A stretch of DNA of 64,000 bases from Virgibacillus sp. SK37 (GCF_000725285.1 NZ_CP007161.1:2580213-2644212); one strand, 5' to 3'; shown: positions 10,973 through 22,482, counted from the first letter of the stretch. Notes: generated from the sequence alone by a model not told the origin. Numbers and translations: made by a program.

Positions 10973-11915
10973 TCCTTGCTTCCTTCCTTTTCTTAGAATA
11001 ATCTACGCGTTTCCAAATATAAGCGATGGCCAATGTTAAAAGAATAGCTGTGGTTAAGCGAATGAGCAGTAATGGCCAAACGGGAATTCCCAAAGGAATA
11101 AATATAACCGTATCTTCCACTACCGCGTGGCAGGAGACCAAGAAGATCAATGCCAGAAGCATATCTTTTTTTGAAACATTGTCCTCTTCAACCGCCTGAA
11201 TCATTAATCCTGCACCATAGGCTAAACCAATCGTCAATCCTGCAACCATTGTCATGGAAGTATTCTTTTCCATTCCGAGCATTCTTGTAAACGGTGCGAA
11301 TTTATTTGAAAGAATGGTCAGCCATTCCTTTTCCCTTAAAAACTGCATAATGACCATTAATGGAATAACAATACAAGCCAACTGAACAATAGCTATAATT
11401 GCTGTTTGAAGCCCCTGTAGTATAATAGCTCCCCAGCCAGTTGGATCTGTTGCGTCAGAGGAAATAAGTCCATATTGTGCCATCTCTTTTCCGCCATTCC
11501 ATACCAAATTAATGATAATAGCGGCTAGTAAAGCCAAAGTGACGCGTATACCGGCTATTAACCACCAGCTCACTCCCACTCTTGAGGCGACTGCTGATTC
11601 AATAAATAAATTATGAGAAAATGACAACATGACTGCCATGATAAAAACTTCTTTAACGGAAAAATCGAACGAAACAATTGCAGCTATTCCTGCATATAAA
11701 TTCAGCGCATTTCCTAACACCAGTGGAACGGCTGCCTCACCGGACAGCCCAATTAATCGCATCAACGGGGACAATTTTTCCATAACCCAAGGTAAAACAG
11801 GAGTATATTGTAAAATAGTCACTAACAAAGTAATAGGAAAAATTACTTTTCCCAATGTCCATGAAGTTTTCATTCCTTCTTGTAATCCACGTGACATAAT
11901 CCCAGTCATCCGCAC
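10947..11915 (-). CDS. yvoD: Nucleoside-recognition (Gate) membrane protein, YvoD type
   Basis: 322 aa polytopic membrane protein with two copies of the Gate/nucleoside recognition fold: VPLVLGNALNLYAGIAAIVSF with AVMLSFSHNLFIESA, and MVAGLTIGLAYGAGLMIQAV with LVSCHAVVEDTVIF. These mirror the inverted repeats of the family. Located between lgt and ppaX as in B. subtilis. Transport substrate is unknown. Confidence 0.85.
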   Translation of the reverse strand: MRMTGIMSRGLQEGMKTSWTLGKVIFPITLLVTILQYTPVLPWVMEKLSPLMRLIGLSGEAAVPLVLGNALNLYAGIAAIVSFDFSVKEVFIMAVMLSFSHNLFIESAVASRVGVSWWLIAGIRVTLALLAAIIINLVWNGGKEMAQYGLISSDATDPTGWGAIILQGLQTAIIAIVQLACIVIPLMVIMQFLREKEWLTILSNKFAPFTRMLGMEKNTSMTMVAGLTIGLAYGAGLMIQAVEEDNVSKKDMLLALIFLVSCHAVVEDTVIFIPLGIPVWPLLLIRLTTAILLTLAIAYIWKRVDYSKKRKEARNEHRYNTL

Positions 11916-11930
11916 TTCCCTCTTCTCTGC

Positions 11931-12803
11931 CTATTTTTTCTTTTTATTTTTCTTTTTATAATCTATTTTTTTGTGTTGAGATACTTTTACTTCTGCATAT
12001 CTGATTTTAGGCCCTTTTATATGGCGATATAAAAGAATAATTATGGCTGTCACAATACCTATGACAGATATAAGCTGTGCTTGCCTTAAGTCGCCAACTG
12101 CATATAAACTGTCTGTTCTCATCCCCTCGATGAAAAAACGGCCCACAGAATATGCAATTACATAACTTAAAAATACATCGCCGCGTAATGGATTGAACCT
12201 GCGCAATACAAGTAAAAATGCAAATACGATTAAATTCCAAACAGATTCATATAAAAATGTAGGGTGGTACATAACCCCTTCTATGCACATTTGATTCATT
12301 ATAAAGTCTGGCAAGTATTGATGAAAACTGTTATATGTTTCCTCAGAGATCGCTCCACCATGAGCTTCCTGGTTCATGAAGTTTCCCCAACGCCCAATTG
12401 CCTGCCCTAAAATCAGACTTGGTGCTATAATATCTGCTAATTGCCAAAAAGAAATTTTCTTTATTCTCGCAAAAACAATAGCTGTCAAAACACCACCAAT
12501 AACAGCACCATGTATTGCGATACCACCTTCCCATATGGCAAAGATGTCTGTCCATGGGCCATCTGCATAATTTTCCCATTCAAAGACTACATAATAAATT
12601 CTAGCAAATAAAATAGCTATTGGAATTGCAAATACAACAAAATCAACAATGAGATCTTTTTTCATTCCTAAACGATCTGATTCTTTAGTTGCCAGGTACA
12701 ATCCGAGAAAGGCCCCAGTTGCAATAATCACTCCGTACCAATAAATAGGTAAGGGGCCAATTTCCAAAAATACCCGATCTAACGCTGGTGCTTGACAACT
12801 CAT
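11931..12803 (-). CDS. lgt: Prolipoprotein diacylglyceryl transferase
   Basis: About 290 aa membrane enzyme that moves diacylglycerol from phosphatidylglycerol to the lipobox cysteine. Visible signatures are [51 protein letters not shown] and [12 protein letters not shown], with a Lys-rich C-terminal tail. Start chosen at MSCQAPAL, preceded by TAGGAGGAGTCAT; upstream in-frame ATGs (to 12842) fall inside the hprK end without a ribosome-binding site. The lipoproteins NirK, CccB and the PBP in this window are likely substrates. Confidence 0.96.
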   Translation of the reverse strand: MSCQAPALDRVFLEIGPLPIYWYGVIIATGAFLGLYLATKESDRLGMKKDLIVDFVVFAIPIAILFARIYYVVFEWENYADGPWTDIFAIWEGGIAIHGAVIGGVLTAIVFARIKKISFWQLADIIAPSLILGQAIGRWGNFMNQEAHGGAISEETYNSFHQYLPDFIMNQMCIEGVMYHPTFLYESVWNLIVFAFLLVLRRFNPLRGDVFLSYVIAYSVGRFFIEGMRTDSLYAVGDLRQAQLISVIGIVTAIIILLYRHIKGPKIRYAEVKVSQHKKIDYKKKNKKKK

Positions 12804-12813
12804 ATGACTCCTC

Positions 12814-13749
12814 CTATTCTCTACCTTCTGACTCCTGTTCAATCATCGTTGTTAGGCGTTCTGAAAATTCCTCAGCAGCATTTACGCCCATTCTTTTTAA
12901 ACGGAAATTCATTGCTGCAACCTCGATAATTACGGCCAGGTTCCTACCTGGTCTAACAGGGATCGTTGCTTTCGGTAATTCAACATCCATTATCTTCATT
13001 TTATCTTCATCCAAACCAAGTCTGTCATATTGTTTTTTCTGATCCCATATTTCCAAATTAATGATAAAGGAGATTTTTTTATGGCTTCTAACAGAACCTG
13101 CTCCAAATAATGTCATTACATTAATAATCCCTAGACCACGAATTTCTAAAAGATGTTCAATCAATGGTGGCGGATTTCCAATTAAGCTATCATAATCCTC
13201 CTGCCTGATTTCCACACTGTCATCTGCCACAAGGCGATGCCCCCGCTTCACTAATTCCAAAGCAGTTTCACTTTTCCCCACACCACTTTGACCCGTAATA
13301 AGCACACCGACACCATATATATCAACAAGAACGCCGTGTATTGCTGTAGATGGCGCAAATTTAGCTTCCAGATAATTTGTTAAACGGCTAATAACCCTAG
13401 TTGTTTTTCGTGGGGAGTGCAGAATAGGAACTCCAGATTCATTTGCTGCATTTATTAGTATCTCTGGTATTTCCATGCCTCTCGAGACAACGATTCCAGG
13501 AGTGATATCTGTACATAGACGGCTGGCACGATCTCTTTTTTCCTCATCTGTTAAATCGAGAAAATAAGCCATTTCAGTTCTGCCAATTAATTGTAATCGC
13601 TCCTGTGGATAGTATTTAAAATAACCTGTCATTTCAATTCCAGGACGTGAAATATCACTTGTGATTATTTCTCTATGTATTCCATCTTCCCCTGCTACAA
13701 GAGTTAAAGTAAAATTTTTAAGTAAATCCTTTGTACGGACTATAGACAT
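12814..13749 (-). CDS. hprK: HPr kinase/phosphorylase
   Basis: 311 aa. N-terminal domain followed by the kinase domain with Walker A GQSGVGKS (153-160), the family signature [12 protein letters not shown] and [20 protein letters not shown]. It phosphorylates HPr on Ser46 and removes that phosphate, controlling CcpA-dependent catabolite repression. The stop codon lies 10 bp before lgt, so hprK-lgt-yvoD-ppaX-yvoF-glpP appear co-transcribed. ATG follows GAGGAGGATACAGTAC. Confidence 0.97.
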   Translation of the reverse strand: MSIVRTKDLLKNFTLTLVAGEDGIHREIITSDISRPGIEMTGYFKYYPQERLQLIGRTEMAYFLDLTDEEKRDRASRLCTDITPGIVVSRGMEIPEILINAANESGVPILHSPRKTTRVISRLTNYLEAKFAPSTAIHGVLVDIYGVGVLITGQSGVGKSETALELVKRGHRLVADDSVEIRQEDYDSLIGNPPPLIEHLLEIRGLGIINVMTLFGAGSVRSHKKISFIINLEIWDQKKQYDRLGLDEDKMKIMDVELPKATIPVRPGRNLAVIIEVAAMNFRLKRMGVNAAEEFSERLTTMIEQESEGRE

Positions 13750-13802
13750 GTACTGTATCCTCCTCGAATTGGTTAAGAAGTTTCACTTTATTGTAGCATA
13801 TA

Positions 13803-13845
13803 CGAAAAAAAATTCGTAGGCGAATAGCCTACGAAGCTTTTTCTG
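13803..13845 (-). terminator. Terminator after yvlD
   Basis: Stem TTCGTAGGC/GCCTACGAA with a short loop and a run of eight U on the minus strand, directly after the yvlD stop. Confidence 0.85.
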
Positions 13846-14202
13846 TTAACGAATGGAGTCTTTCACCAAATTATTCAGTACCAAATTAATAATGGAAATG
13901 ATAATGGAAGCAAGTATTGCCATACCAAATCCATCAATAACGAAGGACGAATCCATTAACGCCTGTGTAATCATCAGCGTAATTGCATTGATAACAAATA
14001 AAAATAAACCAAGTGTGAGTATGGTAATTGGTAATGTAAATAAAATGAGCAATGGTTTAATTATTATATTTAAAATGGCTAAAATGAAACTGGCCAGAAG
14101 GGCGGTCCCAAATCCCTCCAGCTGAAATGAATCAAATAGTTGAGCTACTACAATTAAAGCTACTGCGTTTAATATAAGTGATATCAGCCAACGAAGCACC
14201 AT
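13846..14202 (-). CDS. yvlD: Phage-holin-like membrane protein, YvlD type
   Basis: 118 aa with four hydrophobic segments; WLISLILNAVALIVVAQLFDSF, ILAILNIIIKPLLILFTLPI and IISIINLVLNNLVKDSIR fit the mycobacterial 4-TM/phage holin family IV group. The stop of yvlC abuts its start. In Bacillus the yvl genes belong to envelope-stress responses; no such signal is seen directly here. Confidence 0.8.
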   Translation of the reverse strand: MVLRWLISLILNAVALIVVAQLFDSFQLEGFGTALLASFILAILNIIIKPLLILFTLPITILTLGLFLFVINAITLMITQALMDSSFVIDGFGMAILASIIISIINLVLNNLVKDSIR

Positions 14203-14397
14203 TTAATGGATCTCCCTTTCATTTGGTATGATGAAAATAGCAATCAGGTATACAAATGCAAAGGTGAAGGCACTAAAAAATAGTAAAATAATAAATATTA
14301 ATCGTAAGATAGTTACGTCTACGTTAAAATATTCTGCAATACCGCCTAGAATACCTGCAACCATGCGTTGATTTGAAGAACGATATAATTTTTTCAT
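14203..14397 (-). CDS. yvlC: PspC-domain protein, YvlC type
   Basis: 64 aa: LYRSSNQRMVAGILGGIAEYF and the following hydrophobic helix are the complete PspC domain. Such proteins act with phage-shock or holin-like membrane proteins in envelope stress. Paired with yvlD. 14398-14579 shows no gene. Confidence 0.85.
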   Translation of the reverse strand: MKKLYRSSNQRMVAGILGGIAEYFNVDVTILRLIFIILLFFSAFTFAFVYLIAIFIIPNEREIH

Positions 14398-14579
14398 AAA
14401 TACTCCCTCCTTCTATATAATCAGGTTTCCTCATGGGAATGTAATTTAAACCTTATAGTTGTATATGCAAATCTACACTGAAATAGTTTTATGCTTATTT
14501 CTAAATTAAGTTATCTATTACATAATAAGGAGGCGAGTCGTCAAAATAATACTTAAATTTTTAGTCGAAGAGACGTCTC

Positions 14580-15251
14580 TTACTTTTCAAAGTTCCAAAT
14601 ATAAAATTGCTCATTGCCGAGTCTCTTTTCAGCTTTTTCTTTTAAATCCTTATCTAAGTTCTTATAATCGGTTAGTTGTCCAAGTATTCCACTAGCCTGT
14701 GAAGTATGACATAATATGGCTTCCATTTTCTTGTCCAGATATGGGCGAATATCGTTAATTACATGGGGCTTTCCTATGTCTTCCACGTACGTATTTGTGA
14801 TAGCTTGTGCCCACACTGTTGGGCGTACTTCAGCATCCATTAAGCTGACCGCCTCAATAGCTGCAGCACCCATTGCATTATGATCTGGATGAACAGCATG
14901 TGGAGGATAATGCGTAATTACTAGTGACGGCTTTATTTGTTCAAGTCTTTCTTTCAAATCTGCTGCAATCTGGCTACGATCTTCATACTCAATTGTTTTA
15001 TCACGATAGCCAAGCATTTGTACTTGAATGTCCAGCGCCTTACAAGCATTAAGCAATTCTTGTTTTCTAATCTCGGGTAATGTCTCACGATTTGCGAATG
15101 TTGGTGAGCCCATATTTCTACCCATTTCGCCTAATGTGCCACATAAGTAGGTAACTGGGACTCCTTGCTCTCTAAATTTTGCGATGGTGCCTGCTGCACC
15201 AAATGACTCATCATCAGGATGTGGATATATAACTACAACATGTTTTTCCAT
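14580..15251 (-). CDS. bshB2: Bacillithiol biosynthesis deacetylase
   Basis: About 223 aa LmbE/PIG-L family zinc hydrolase. VVVIYPHPDDESFGAAGTIA holds the HPDDE metal-binding motif and HYPPHAVHPDHNAMG the second histidine pair. BshB2 removes acetate from GlcNAc-malate in bacillithiol synthesis. ATG at MEKHVVV is preferred: AGGTGATAAGA precedes it, the same arrangement seen at glpP. yojF follows the B. subtilis yojG-yojF pairing. Confidence 0.9.
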   Translation of the reverse strand: MEKHVVVIYPHPDDESFGAAGTIAKFREQGVPVTYLCGTLGEMGRNMGSPTFANRETLPEIRKQELLNACKALDIQVQMLGYRDKTIEYEDRSQIAADLKERLEQIKPSLVITHYPPHAVHPDHNAMGAAAIEAVSLMDAEVRPTVWAQAITNTYVEDIGKPHVINDIRPYLDKKMEAILCHTSQASGILGQLTDYKNLDKDLKEKAEKRLGNEQFYIWNFEK

Positions 15252-15309
15252 TCTTATCACCTTTATTCTAAAAATTTACCGTTTTAATCTAACTCTTTAT
15301 TCTACTAGC

Positions 15310-15663
15310 TTAATAGTTGAATGGAGTCTCACTAATTTGGAGTGCTACCATTAAGCGACCTTCTCGGTCATGGCCGGCCATCAGCATCTTATTGTCTTCA
15401 TGCATTACCCAATCAGTAAGTCCTTCTGCATAAATCCATCCTTTTTCCATTTTCAAACCGACACGGTAGGCATTTCCATTTCCAACGATCTTAGCTTGGT
15501 GAAATGTTACCTCGGCGTTTCTTACATATGCACCTACATTATATGCTTTATCGTCGAAATGACTCGCATATGCTCCGTTTGTTGTTTCTACATGTACATA
15601 TACCGCCTTATTTGTAAAACGATCTAATTGTTCTTGTACTTTTTCCATATCAATTGATTTCAT
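15310..15663 (-). CDS. yojF: DUF1806 protein, YojF type
   Basis: 117 aa soluble protein; the run of conserved VYVHVETTNGAYA, GAYVRNAEVTFHQAKI and YAEGLTDWVMHEDNKMLMAGH matches YojF/DUF1806. It is always next to bshB2, suggesting a role linked to bacillithiol, but no biochemical function is known to me. Confidence 0.82.
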   Translation of the reverse strand: MKSIDMEKVQEQLDRFTNKAVYVHVETTNGAYASHFDDKAYNVGAYVRNAEVTFHQAKIVGNGNAYRVGLKMEKGWIYAEGLTDWVMHEDNKMLMAGHDREGRLMVALQISETPFNY

Positions 15664-15862
15664 ATTCTGTTCCTCCCAAAAACACTTCTTTGTTTAGCTT
15701 ATCCAAATGATAGAACTGCGTCAAAACATACGTTTGAAGATATCCTTAAAGAAAATTCTATTATAGTACATTTTAATACAATTAATTATACACAGAAGGA
15801 GCAAAATACGAACTAGTGGATAGTTGAATTCATTGCTAATCTTGTAATATTCTCTGGCCAAC

Positions 15863-15982
15863 GCAGCTTGGAATATACTCGCTTTTCGGGGGCTCGCCCA
15901 CCCCTCTTCGATCACTCATTTCTTCGTGGCCTGTGGGGTCTTGGACTCACTGTCCTGCAGGAGTCTTGCATTTTCCAACTGC
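15863..15982. repeat. Intergenic repeat element, copy C (120 bp, diverged)
   Basis: Ends are inverted: GCAGCTTGGAA (15863-15873) and TTCCAACTGC (15973-15982). It shares the CGCTTTTCGGGGGC block and a GGGGTCTTGGACTC / TCCTGCAGGAGTCTTGC block with the other copies, in the same relative order, but the centre differs. The remainder of 15664-16165 contains only AT-rich sequence without a supportable gene. Confidence 0.7.
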
Positions 15983-16165
15983 TAATAGTAGTTTCTTTTT
16001 TTTAACAAACAAGCAAAATATTTGGAAAGTGCCTTTTCGAAACATGGTGTAATCAGATTAAATATTTCAGTTGTTTTGCAAGCAAAAATTTCTAACTACT
16101 TCAAAGTTTATCTATTGTGAGAACTATAGAACCCCAACTTATATTTTAGATTGTGAAAAATCCGT

Positions 16166-16208
16166 TAAAAAAAATAGGTAATAAGCCTAAATCAGCTTAT
16201 TACCTTTT
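16166..16208 (-). terminator. Terminator after uvrA
   Basis: 11-bp stem AGGTAATAAGC/GCTTATTACCT, loop of 8, U8 on the minus strand; immediately after uvrA. Confidence 0.9.
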
Positions 16209-16212
16209 CAAT

Positions 16213-19089
16213 TTATTTTGTACTTATTTTTTCTTTGTTTGAAATCAGCTTGTTCATTCGCTGCTGATCTCGTTCTAAAACTGGTTTTAAATACCGCCCA
16301 GTATAAGAAACTTCTTTTTTTGCAATCTCTTCTGGCGTGCCTGTTGCAATAATCTGTCCTCCACGTGCTCCGCCTTCTGGTCCTAAGTCAATGATATGAT
16401 CTGCAGTTTTGATCACATCAAGATTGTGTTCAATAATTAGTACGGTATCTCCATTATCTACTAGACGCTGAAGCACAGCTAACAAACGCTTGATATCATC
16501 AACATGTAAACCAGTGGTTGGTTCGTCTAAAATATAAAAAGATTTTCCATTGGAACGGCGGTGTAATTCACTAGCAAGCTTCACCCGTTGCGCCTCTCCG
16601 CCCGACAATGTAGTTGCTGGTTGTCCTAGTTTGATATATCCTAAACCTACATCATAAATAGTTTGCAATTTACGTTTAATTTTAGGGATGTTAGCGAAAA
16701 ACTCCAAGGACTCTTCAATGGTAAGCCCTAATACATCTGAGATATTCTTTCCTTTATATTTAACCTCCAAGGTTTCCCGATTGTATCGTTTCCCATGACA
16801 AACCTCACAAGGAACATATACATCTGGCAAGAAGTGCATTTCAATTTTAATAATGCCATCGCCACGACAAGCTTCACATCTTCCACCTTTAACATTAAAA
16901 CTGAAACGACCTTTTTTGTAGCCTCGTACCTTTGCTTCGTTAGTTTGAGCAAATACATCACGAATATCATCAAAAACACCAGTATAAGTTGCTGGGTTGG
17001 AACGAGGTGTACGCCCAATCGGTGATTGGTCAATATCGATAACCTTCTCGATATGCTCAATCCCTTTTACCGTTTTATGCTTTCCTGCCTTATGTTTACC
17101 ACGATACAATTCCTTGGCTAGTGATTTATATAAGATTTCATTTACTAAAGTACTTTTACCTGAACCAGAAACCCCGGTAACTACCGTCATTAAACCAATT
17201 GGAAACTTAGCATTAACCTTTTTTAAATTATTCTCTTCCGCTCTAACTACTTCAATAAAACGTTTGTCGCTTTTTCTTCTTTGAGATGGTAGTTGAATAA
17301 ATTTATCTCCAGATAAATATTGACCTGTTAGAGAACGCTCATCTTTCATTACCTCTGATGGCGTGCCACTTGAAACTATTTGACCACCATGCTCCCCAGC
17401 TCCTGGCCCAATATCAATTAACCAATCGGCTGCCAGCATGGTATCTTCATCGTGCTCCACAACAATTAAGGTATTATCCAAATCCCTCATACGTTTTAAT
17501 GTTTCAATAAGGCGATCATTATCCCGTTGATGGAGTCCGATGGATGGCTCATCCAATACGTAAAGGACCCCTGTCAATGCAGACCCAATCTGAGTAGCCA
17601 GGCGTATACGCTGGGCTTCCCCGCCCGAGAGTGTACCAGCTGCACGGGATAAAGTAAGATAATCCAATCCGACATTATTTAAAAATTCCAGTCGGTTACA
17701 AATTTCCTTGAGGATCATTTGAGCAATTTTTTCTTCCTTCTCACTTAGCTCTAATTGTTCAAAAAAGTTCTGAGCCTCTACGATGGAAAAATCAGTGACT
17801 TTGCTTATATGAAGACCATTTACCAGAACTGCTAAAGCTTCTTCTTTTAAACGGTATCCCTTACATGCAGGACAATGTTTCTGGGCCATGTACTTTTCTA
17901 AGGTTTCACGAATGAAGTCAGATGAAGTTTCCCGATACCGTCTGGCTACATTTGCTAATACCCCTTCAAAAGCCACATGGTTATCTCTGACTTTGCCAAA
18001 ATCATTTACGTAATGAAAATGGACTTTTTCATTTCCGCCTCCATATAAAATTTTATCCATTTGTTCTTTTGGAAGGTCTTTTACTGGTGTATCCATATTA
18101 ATATTAAAATGAATGCAAACACTTTGTAACAACTGAGGATAGTACTGTGAACTAATTGGCTCCCAAGGGGCAATCGCATGCTCGTTTAACGTCTTATCCC
18201 AATCAGGAATAACCAGATCCAAGTCTACTTCCAGGTTCGTCCCAAGTCCGTCACATGTCGGGCATGCTCCAAATGGACTATTGAAAGAAAATAATCTTGG
18301 TTCCAAGTCATCAATAGAGAATCCACATATTGGACATGCATGATTTTCACTAAACATTAATTCTTCTTCACCTATTACGTCAACAATGATCTTGCCTTCG
18401 CCCAAAGCAAGTGCAGTTTCAATAGAATCACTCAAACGGCCAGTAATTCCATCTTTAACTACAATACGGTCTACCACAACTTCAATAGAATGCTTTTTGT
18501 TTTTCTCTAATTTAATTTCTTCCGATACTTCTCGCATTTCCTTGTCAACTCTTATTCTTACATAACCTTCCTGACGCAATTTCTCAAACACTTTTACATG
18601 CTCACCTTTTCTGCCGGAAACGACAGGCGCAAGTATTTGAAGCTTCGTGCGTTCAGGATATTCCAAAATGCGATCAACCATTTGCTGGACCGTTTGGGAG
18701 GAAATTTCAATTCCATGTTTTGGACAAGTGGGATGTCCCACCCTGGCATATAGAAGTCTTAAATAATCATAGATTTCTGTCACTGTTCCTACTGTAGACC
18801 TTGGATTCTTACTCGTAGTCTTCTGGTCAATAGAAATAGCAGGGGACAGTCCCTCTATAGCATCTACATCCGGCTTATCCATCTGTCCCAAAAATTGTCG
18901 TGCATAAGCAGAAAGAGACTCGACATAGCGCCGCTGCCCTTCTGCATAAATTGTATCAAAAGCGAGTGAAGATTTTCCCGATCCAGACAAACCTGTAAGT
19001 ACGACTAGGTTATTTTTAGGTATGGTGACATCAATATCTTTTAAATTATGTGCCCTTGCGCCTTGAATTTGTATGCTTTTACTAGGCAT
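16213..19089 (-). CDS. uvrA: Excinuclease ABC subunit A
   Basis: 958 aa, standard length. Two ABC ATPase cassettes: Walker [10 protein letters not shown] and GVSGSGKST, two SGGEAQRI/V signatures, and zinc-binding cysteine clusters (CPICGF...[14 protein letters not shown]...CEVC). It is the damage-sensing subunit of nucleotide excision repair. Starts 8 bp after uvrB with a GGAGG ribosome-binding site, so uvrBA form one transcript. No LexA box was clear upstream of uvrB. Confidence 0.98.
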   Translation of the reverse strand: MPSKSIQIQGARAHNLKDIDVTIPKNNLVVLTGLSGSGKSSLAFDTIYAEGQRRYVESLSAYARQFLGQMDKPDVDAIEGLSPAISIDQKTTSKNPRSTVGTVTEIYDYLRLLYARVGHPTCPKHGIEISSQTVQQMVDRILEYPERTKLQILAPVVSGRKGEHVKVFEKLRQEGYVRIRVDKEMREVSEEIKLEKNKKHSIEVVVDRIVVKDGITGRLSDSIETALALGEGKIIVDVIGEEELMFSENHACPICGFSIDDLEPRLFSFNSPFGACPTCDGLGTNLEVDLDLVIPDWDKTLNEHAIAPWEPISSQYYPQLLQSVCIHFNINMDTPVKDLPKEQMDKILYGGGNEKVHFHYVNDFGKVRDNHVAFEGVLANVARRYRETSSDFIRETLEKYMAQKHCPACKGYRLKEEALAVLVNGLHISKVTDFSIVEAQNFFEQLELSEKEEKIAQMILKEICNRLEFLNNVGLDYLTLSRAAGTLSGGEAQRIRLATQIGSALTGVLYVLDEPSIGLHQRDNDRLIETLKRMRDLDNTLIVVEHDEDTMLAADWLIDIGPGAGEHGGQIVSSGTPSEVMKDERSLTGQYLSGDKFIQLPSQRRKSDKRFIEVVRAEENNLKKVNAKFPIGLMTVVTGVSGSGKSTLVNEILYKSLAKELYRGKHKAGKHKTVKGIEHIEKVIDIDQSPIGRTPRSNPATYTGVFDDIRDVFAQTNEAKVRGYKKGRFSFNVKGGRCEACRGDGIIKIEMHFLPDVYVPCEVCHGKRYNRETLEVKYKGKNISDVLGLTIEESLEFFANIPKIKRKLQTIYDVGLGYIKLGQPATTLSGGEAQRVKLASELHRRSNGKSFYILDEPTTGLHVDDIKRLLAVLQRLVDNGDTVLIIEHNLDVIKTADHIIDLGPEGGARGGQIIATGTPEEIAKKEVSYTGRYLKPVLERDQQRMNKLISNKEKISTK

Positions 19090-19096
19090 TTGTAAA

Positions 19097-21079
19097 TCAA
19101 CCTCCAGCTTTAAGCTCTAAAATGATATCCCGAAGTTCAGCTGCTTTCTCGAAGTCAAGCCCTTTGGCAGCATCCTTCATTTCTTTTTCCATTTGTTCGA
19201 TTGCTTTTGTTTTTTCTTTTCCGGTGAGGTTAGCTAGACTCTTCTTATTATCTCCGTATTCTTCCTGCTCTTCTGCTGCTATGGTTGCACGTATGACGTC
19301 ACGCACATCTTTTTTGATTGTCGTTGGGGTTATGCCATGTTGTTCATTATAAGCCATTTGCTTTTCTCGACGACGGTTGGTTTCATCTATCGCTACCTGC
19401 ATGGAGTTAGTAATACGGTCTGCATACATTATTACTTCTCCATTTTCATTACGTGCGGCGCGCCCCATTGTTTGGATGAGAGATCTTTCTGAACGAAGGA
19501 AGCCCTCTTTATCTGCATCTAGTATTGCCACTAGTGAGACCTCCGGTATATCAAGTCCTTCTCTTAGCAGATTAATGCCAATTAACACATCATACTTACC
19601 AACCCTCAGATCTCTTATAATTTCAATTCGTTCCAGTGTTTTAATTTCCGAATGCAGGTAAGCAACCTTCATTCCAATTTCTTTTAAATAATCAGTTAGA
19701 TCCTCTGACATTTTTTTAGTCAGAGTGGTAACGAGCACTCTCTCTTTTCGCTCTACTCGTTTATTAATTTCACTTATAAGATCGTCAATTTGTCCATTAA
19801 TTGGTCGCACATCTATTTTAGGATCAAGTAATCCTGTTGGCCTTATAATTTGCTCTGTCATTTCAGGTGAATGTTCCATTTCATAAGGACCAGGAGTTGC
19901 TGAAACATAAACGAGCTGGTTTGTTGCTTTCTCAAACTCCTCGAATTTTAATGGTCGATTATCGAGTGCTGATGGCAATCGAAATCCATGATCTACCAGT
20001 ACTTGTTTTCTAGCCCTGTCCCCATTATACATTCCTCTGATTTGTGGCAGAGTAACATGAGATTCATCCACTACCACAAGGAAATCATCTGGGAAGAAGT
20101 CTAACAGGGTATATGGTGTGTCACCTTCATTACGGAATGTTAAATGACGGGAATAGTTTTCAATTCCAGAACAAAAGCCCATTTCATTCATCATCTCAAT
20201 ATCATAATTTGTACGTTGCTCCAAACGCTGTGCCTCCAGCAATTTGTTTTCCGCACGAAGTTCTTTCAGTCGTTCTTCCAACTCTTTTTCGATATTTATA
20301 ATAGCTTTCTTGAGCTTTTCTTCACGCGTAACAAAGTGGGAAGCAGGGAATATTGCAATATGCTCCCGGTCGCCAATAATTTCGCCTGTCAATGCATCCA
20401 CTTCACGAATACGATCGATCTCGTCGCCAAAAAATTCAATCCGTATGCAGTGTTCTTCTCGGGAAGCTGGAATTACTTCTACTGAATCTCCACGTACGCG
20501 AAAGGTACCACGTTGAAAGTTAATATCGTTTCTTGCATATTGGATATCCACAAGATCACGTAAGAGAGCATCTCGGTCCTTTTCCATCCCCATTCGAAGT
20601 GAGAGTACCTGACTTTTATATTCTTCAGGAGAACCCAAGCCGTATATGCAAGAAACACTTGCTACAATTAAAACATCATTTCTTTCAAATAATGAAGATG
20701 TAGCAGAATGTCGAAGTTTATCAATCTCGTCGTTTATACTTGCGTCTTTTTCTATAAAAGTATCAGTAGATGGTACGTAAGCTTCCGGTTGATAATAGTC
20801 ATAATAGCTGACAAAATATTCAACCGCGTTATTTGGAAAAAACTCTTTAAATTCACTATATAACTGTCCAGCTAAAGTTTTATTATGCGCAATGACCAAT
20901 GTTGGCCGATTTATTTCTTTTACCACGTTAGACATCGTGAACGTCTTCCCTGTTCCAGTTGCTCCAAGTAACGTCTGATGACGCTGACCAGCCAGAATTT
21001 TATCAACGATTTCTTGAATTGCTTTAGGCTGGTCGCCACGCGGTTCGTAGTTCGCTATTAATTCAAACGTATTATTCAC
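19097..21079 (-). CDS. uvrB: Excinuclease ABC subunit B
   Basis: 660 aa DEAD-like helicase with Walker [13 protein letters not shown], the beta-hairpin segment [21 protein letters not shown] split by normal spacing, DESHVTLPQ, motif V/VI region [14 protein letters not shown] and a C-terminal UVR domain ([16 protein letters not shown]). Starts at GTG after GGGGGCAAGACTA. It takes damaged DNA from UvrA and recruits UvrC. Confidence 0.98.
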   Translation of the reverse strand: MNNTFELIANYEPRGDQPKAIQEIVDKILAGQRHQTLLGATGTGKTFTMSNVVKEINRPTLVIAHNKTLAGQLYSEFKEFFPNNAVEYFVSYYDYYQPEAYVPSTDTFIEKDASINDEIDKLRHSATSSLFERNDVLIVASVSCIYGLGSPEEYKSQVLSLRMGMEKDRDALLRDLVDIQYARNDINFQRGTFRVRGDSVEVIPASREEHCIRIEFFGDEIDRIREVDALTGEIIGDREHIAIFPASHFVTREEKLKKAIINIEKELEERLKELRAENKLLEAQRLEQRTNYDIEMMNEMGFCSGIENYSRHLTFRNEGDTPYTLLDFFPDDFLVVVDESHVTLPQIRGMYNGDRARKQVLVDHGFRLPSALDNRPLKFEEFEKATNQLVYVSATPGPYEMEHSPEMTEQIIRPTGLLDPKIDVRPINGQIDDLISEINKRVERKERVLVTTLTKKMSEDLTDYLKEIGMKVAYLHSEIKTLERIEIIRDLRVGKYDVLIGINLLREGLDIPEVSLVAILDADKEGFLRSERSLIQTMGRAARNENGEVIMYADRITNSMQVAIDETNRRREKQMAYNEQHGITPTTIKKDVRDVIRATIAAEEQEEYGDNKKSLANLTGKEKTKAIEQMEKEMKDAAKGLDFEKAAELRDIILELKAGG

Positions 21080-21245
21080 TAGTCTTGCCCCCGATCTGAA
21101 TCATCTATAAATAGTTTATCATACGTACAAATAATTTTAACATATTAACGAACAAATATTCGATAAAAATGCTTTAACCCTTCTCTTCTAAAGACATTAT
21201 ACCCTTATAAGCCTACTTAAAATCATACCAGTAATATTTCACCAT

Positions 21246-21276
21246 AAAAAAACACCAGCCTTTTCGCCGATGTTTT
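21246..21276 (-). terminator. Terminator after nirK
   Basis: On the minus strand AAAACAUCGGC pairs with GCUGGUGUUUU (with G-U pairs) around GAAAAG, followed by U7. It lies 30 bp after the nirK stop. Confidence 0.75.
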
Positions 21277-21306
21277 CCTTGATAATATTAAATAAAGTAG
21301 AGCCTA

Positions 21307-22365
21307 TTATTCACCTTTAGTTACTTTTATTAACCCAACTGCCCCCTTAGTAGCATGGTTAAATTGATGTGTTACAAATGGGTATTCTCCTTCTTCTTTG
21401 ACAGTAAATTCTACAACTGCACCACCGCTTGCAGGTAGCATAATCGTCTGCATCCCTTTAAAGTGGTTGGTTGGATTACCATCAATATAAACATCATCAA
21501 ACATAGTACCTACTACATGAAAGCTGCTAACTTCATTTGGACCTACGTTATTTATATAGATACGCACTTTATCACCAACATTTGCTAATAACGGTTCATC
21601 CTTCACAGCACTCACAGTTCCATTCGTATTTGGTTGCCCTACATGTAATGCTTTCGCGGAAAATACAACTTGGGAAGGCACATCGTTTGTCATATTTTCA
21701 AGATCATTGTATTTATACCATTCGTTCTGAATAACTACATACTCTTTATCCACTTCACTGTCAGTTGGATAACCGTCCTTTGGTTTTACAATAATAACAC
21801 CATGCATTCCATTTGCAATATGTTGGAGAACAGGCGCAGTACCACAATGGTACATAAACACACCTGGATTAGATGCTTTGTAAGAAAAAGCACCCTCTTC
21901 ATTTGGAGCCACATCAACAAAGTTTTTATCCGGCGCAGTATGGACAGCATGGAAATCCATACTATGAGGTATTGCTGGGTCCTTATTCTCTAATGTAAAG
22001 TGAATGGTATCCCCTTCATTTACTACAACTAACGGTCCTGGAGCCTCTCCGTTAAACGTCCATGCCTTGTAATTATAATTTTTATCAATTTCAATATCTG
22101 TAATTTGCGCTGTCATTGTAACAAATACATCTTTTCCATCCCGTTCTAACTCCAAAGGTACAGGCTCTTGATTCAATTCTTTATGTGGAGCTATGACATC
22201 TTGTAAATCTTCCGCTGCTCTTGTTTGTTTTACGGAGTCTTCAAGATCCTTAGACACTTCATGTTGAACCTCATTTGTACCATTACCACAAGCAGATAAC
22301 ACGAAAGCACTTACCAATAACACAGCAATTAACGTATACGCAGCTTTTTTCAACATATTATTCAC
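21307..22365 (-). CDS. nirK: Copper-containing nitrite reductase (lipoprotein)
   Basis: 352 aa, two cupredoxin domains. The lipobox VLSAC places the lipidated cysteine at residue 26. Type 1 copper ligands: His134, Cys174 (YHCGTAP), His182 and Met187. Type 2 ligands: His139, His173 and His337. The catalytic pair Asp137 (HSMDFH) and His283 (SFHVVG) is present. It reduces nitrite to nitric oxide outside the membrane. It stands alone, with no nar or nor genes beside it. An Fnr-type site upstream suggests anaerobic induction. A multicopper oxidase is unlikely given the type 2 site pattern. Confidence 0.92.
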   Translation of the reverse strand: MNNMLKKAAYTLIAVLLVSAFVLSACGNGTNEVQHEVSKDLEDSVKQTRAAEDLQDVIAPHKELNQEPVPLELERDGKDVFVTMTAQITDIEIDKNYNYKAWTFNGEAPGPLVVVNEGDTIHFTLENKDPAIPHSMDFHAVHTAPDKNFVDVAPNEEGAFSYKASNPGVFMYHCGTAPVLQHIANGMHGVIIVKPKDGYPTDSEVDKEYVVIQNEWYKYNDLENMTNDVPSQVVFSAKALHVGQPNTNGTVSAVKDEPLLANVGDKVRIYINNVGPNEVSSFHVVGTMFDDVYIDGNPTNHFKGMQTIMLPASGGAVVEFTVKEEGEYPFVTHQFNHATKGAVGLIKVTKGE

Positions 22366-22455
22366 CTCTAGTTAAGATTGAAGATAACCTTAGGCCATCC
22401 AACCATATATGTTTTTAGTTATCTGCTCTGAGTGAATGGCTCTATCTTCATTCTT

Positions 22456-22461
22456 AGTTTA
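22456..22461 (-). promoter_or_regulatory. nirK -10 element
   Basis: TAAACT on the minus strand, about 90 bp before the nirK ATG, placed so that the Fnr-type dyad is centred at about -41.5 from the implied start near 22449. Weak -10 on its own; the spacing is what supports it. Confidence 0.5.
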
Positions 22462-22482
22462 TGATTTATGTACCTAGCCACC

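Noticed and set aside
15721..15915. 64-codon minus-strand frame near the third repeat
   Set aside because: Runs into the repeat, lacks a ribosome-binding site and has no recognisable domain.
21307..22365. Multicopper oxidase or laccase
   Set aside because: Only two cupredoxin domains, with the type 1 and type 2 ligand pattern and Asp/His pair of NirK.
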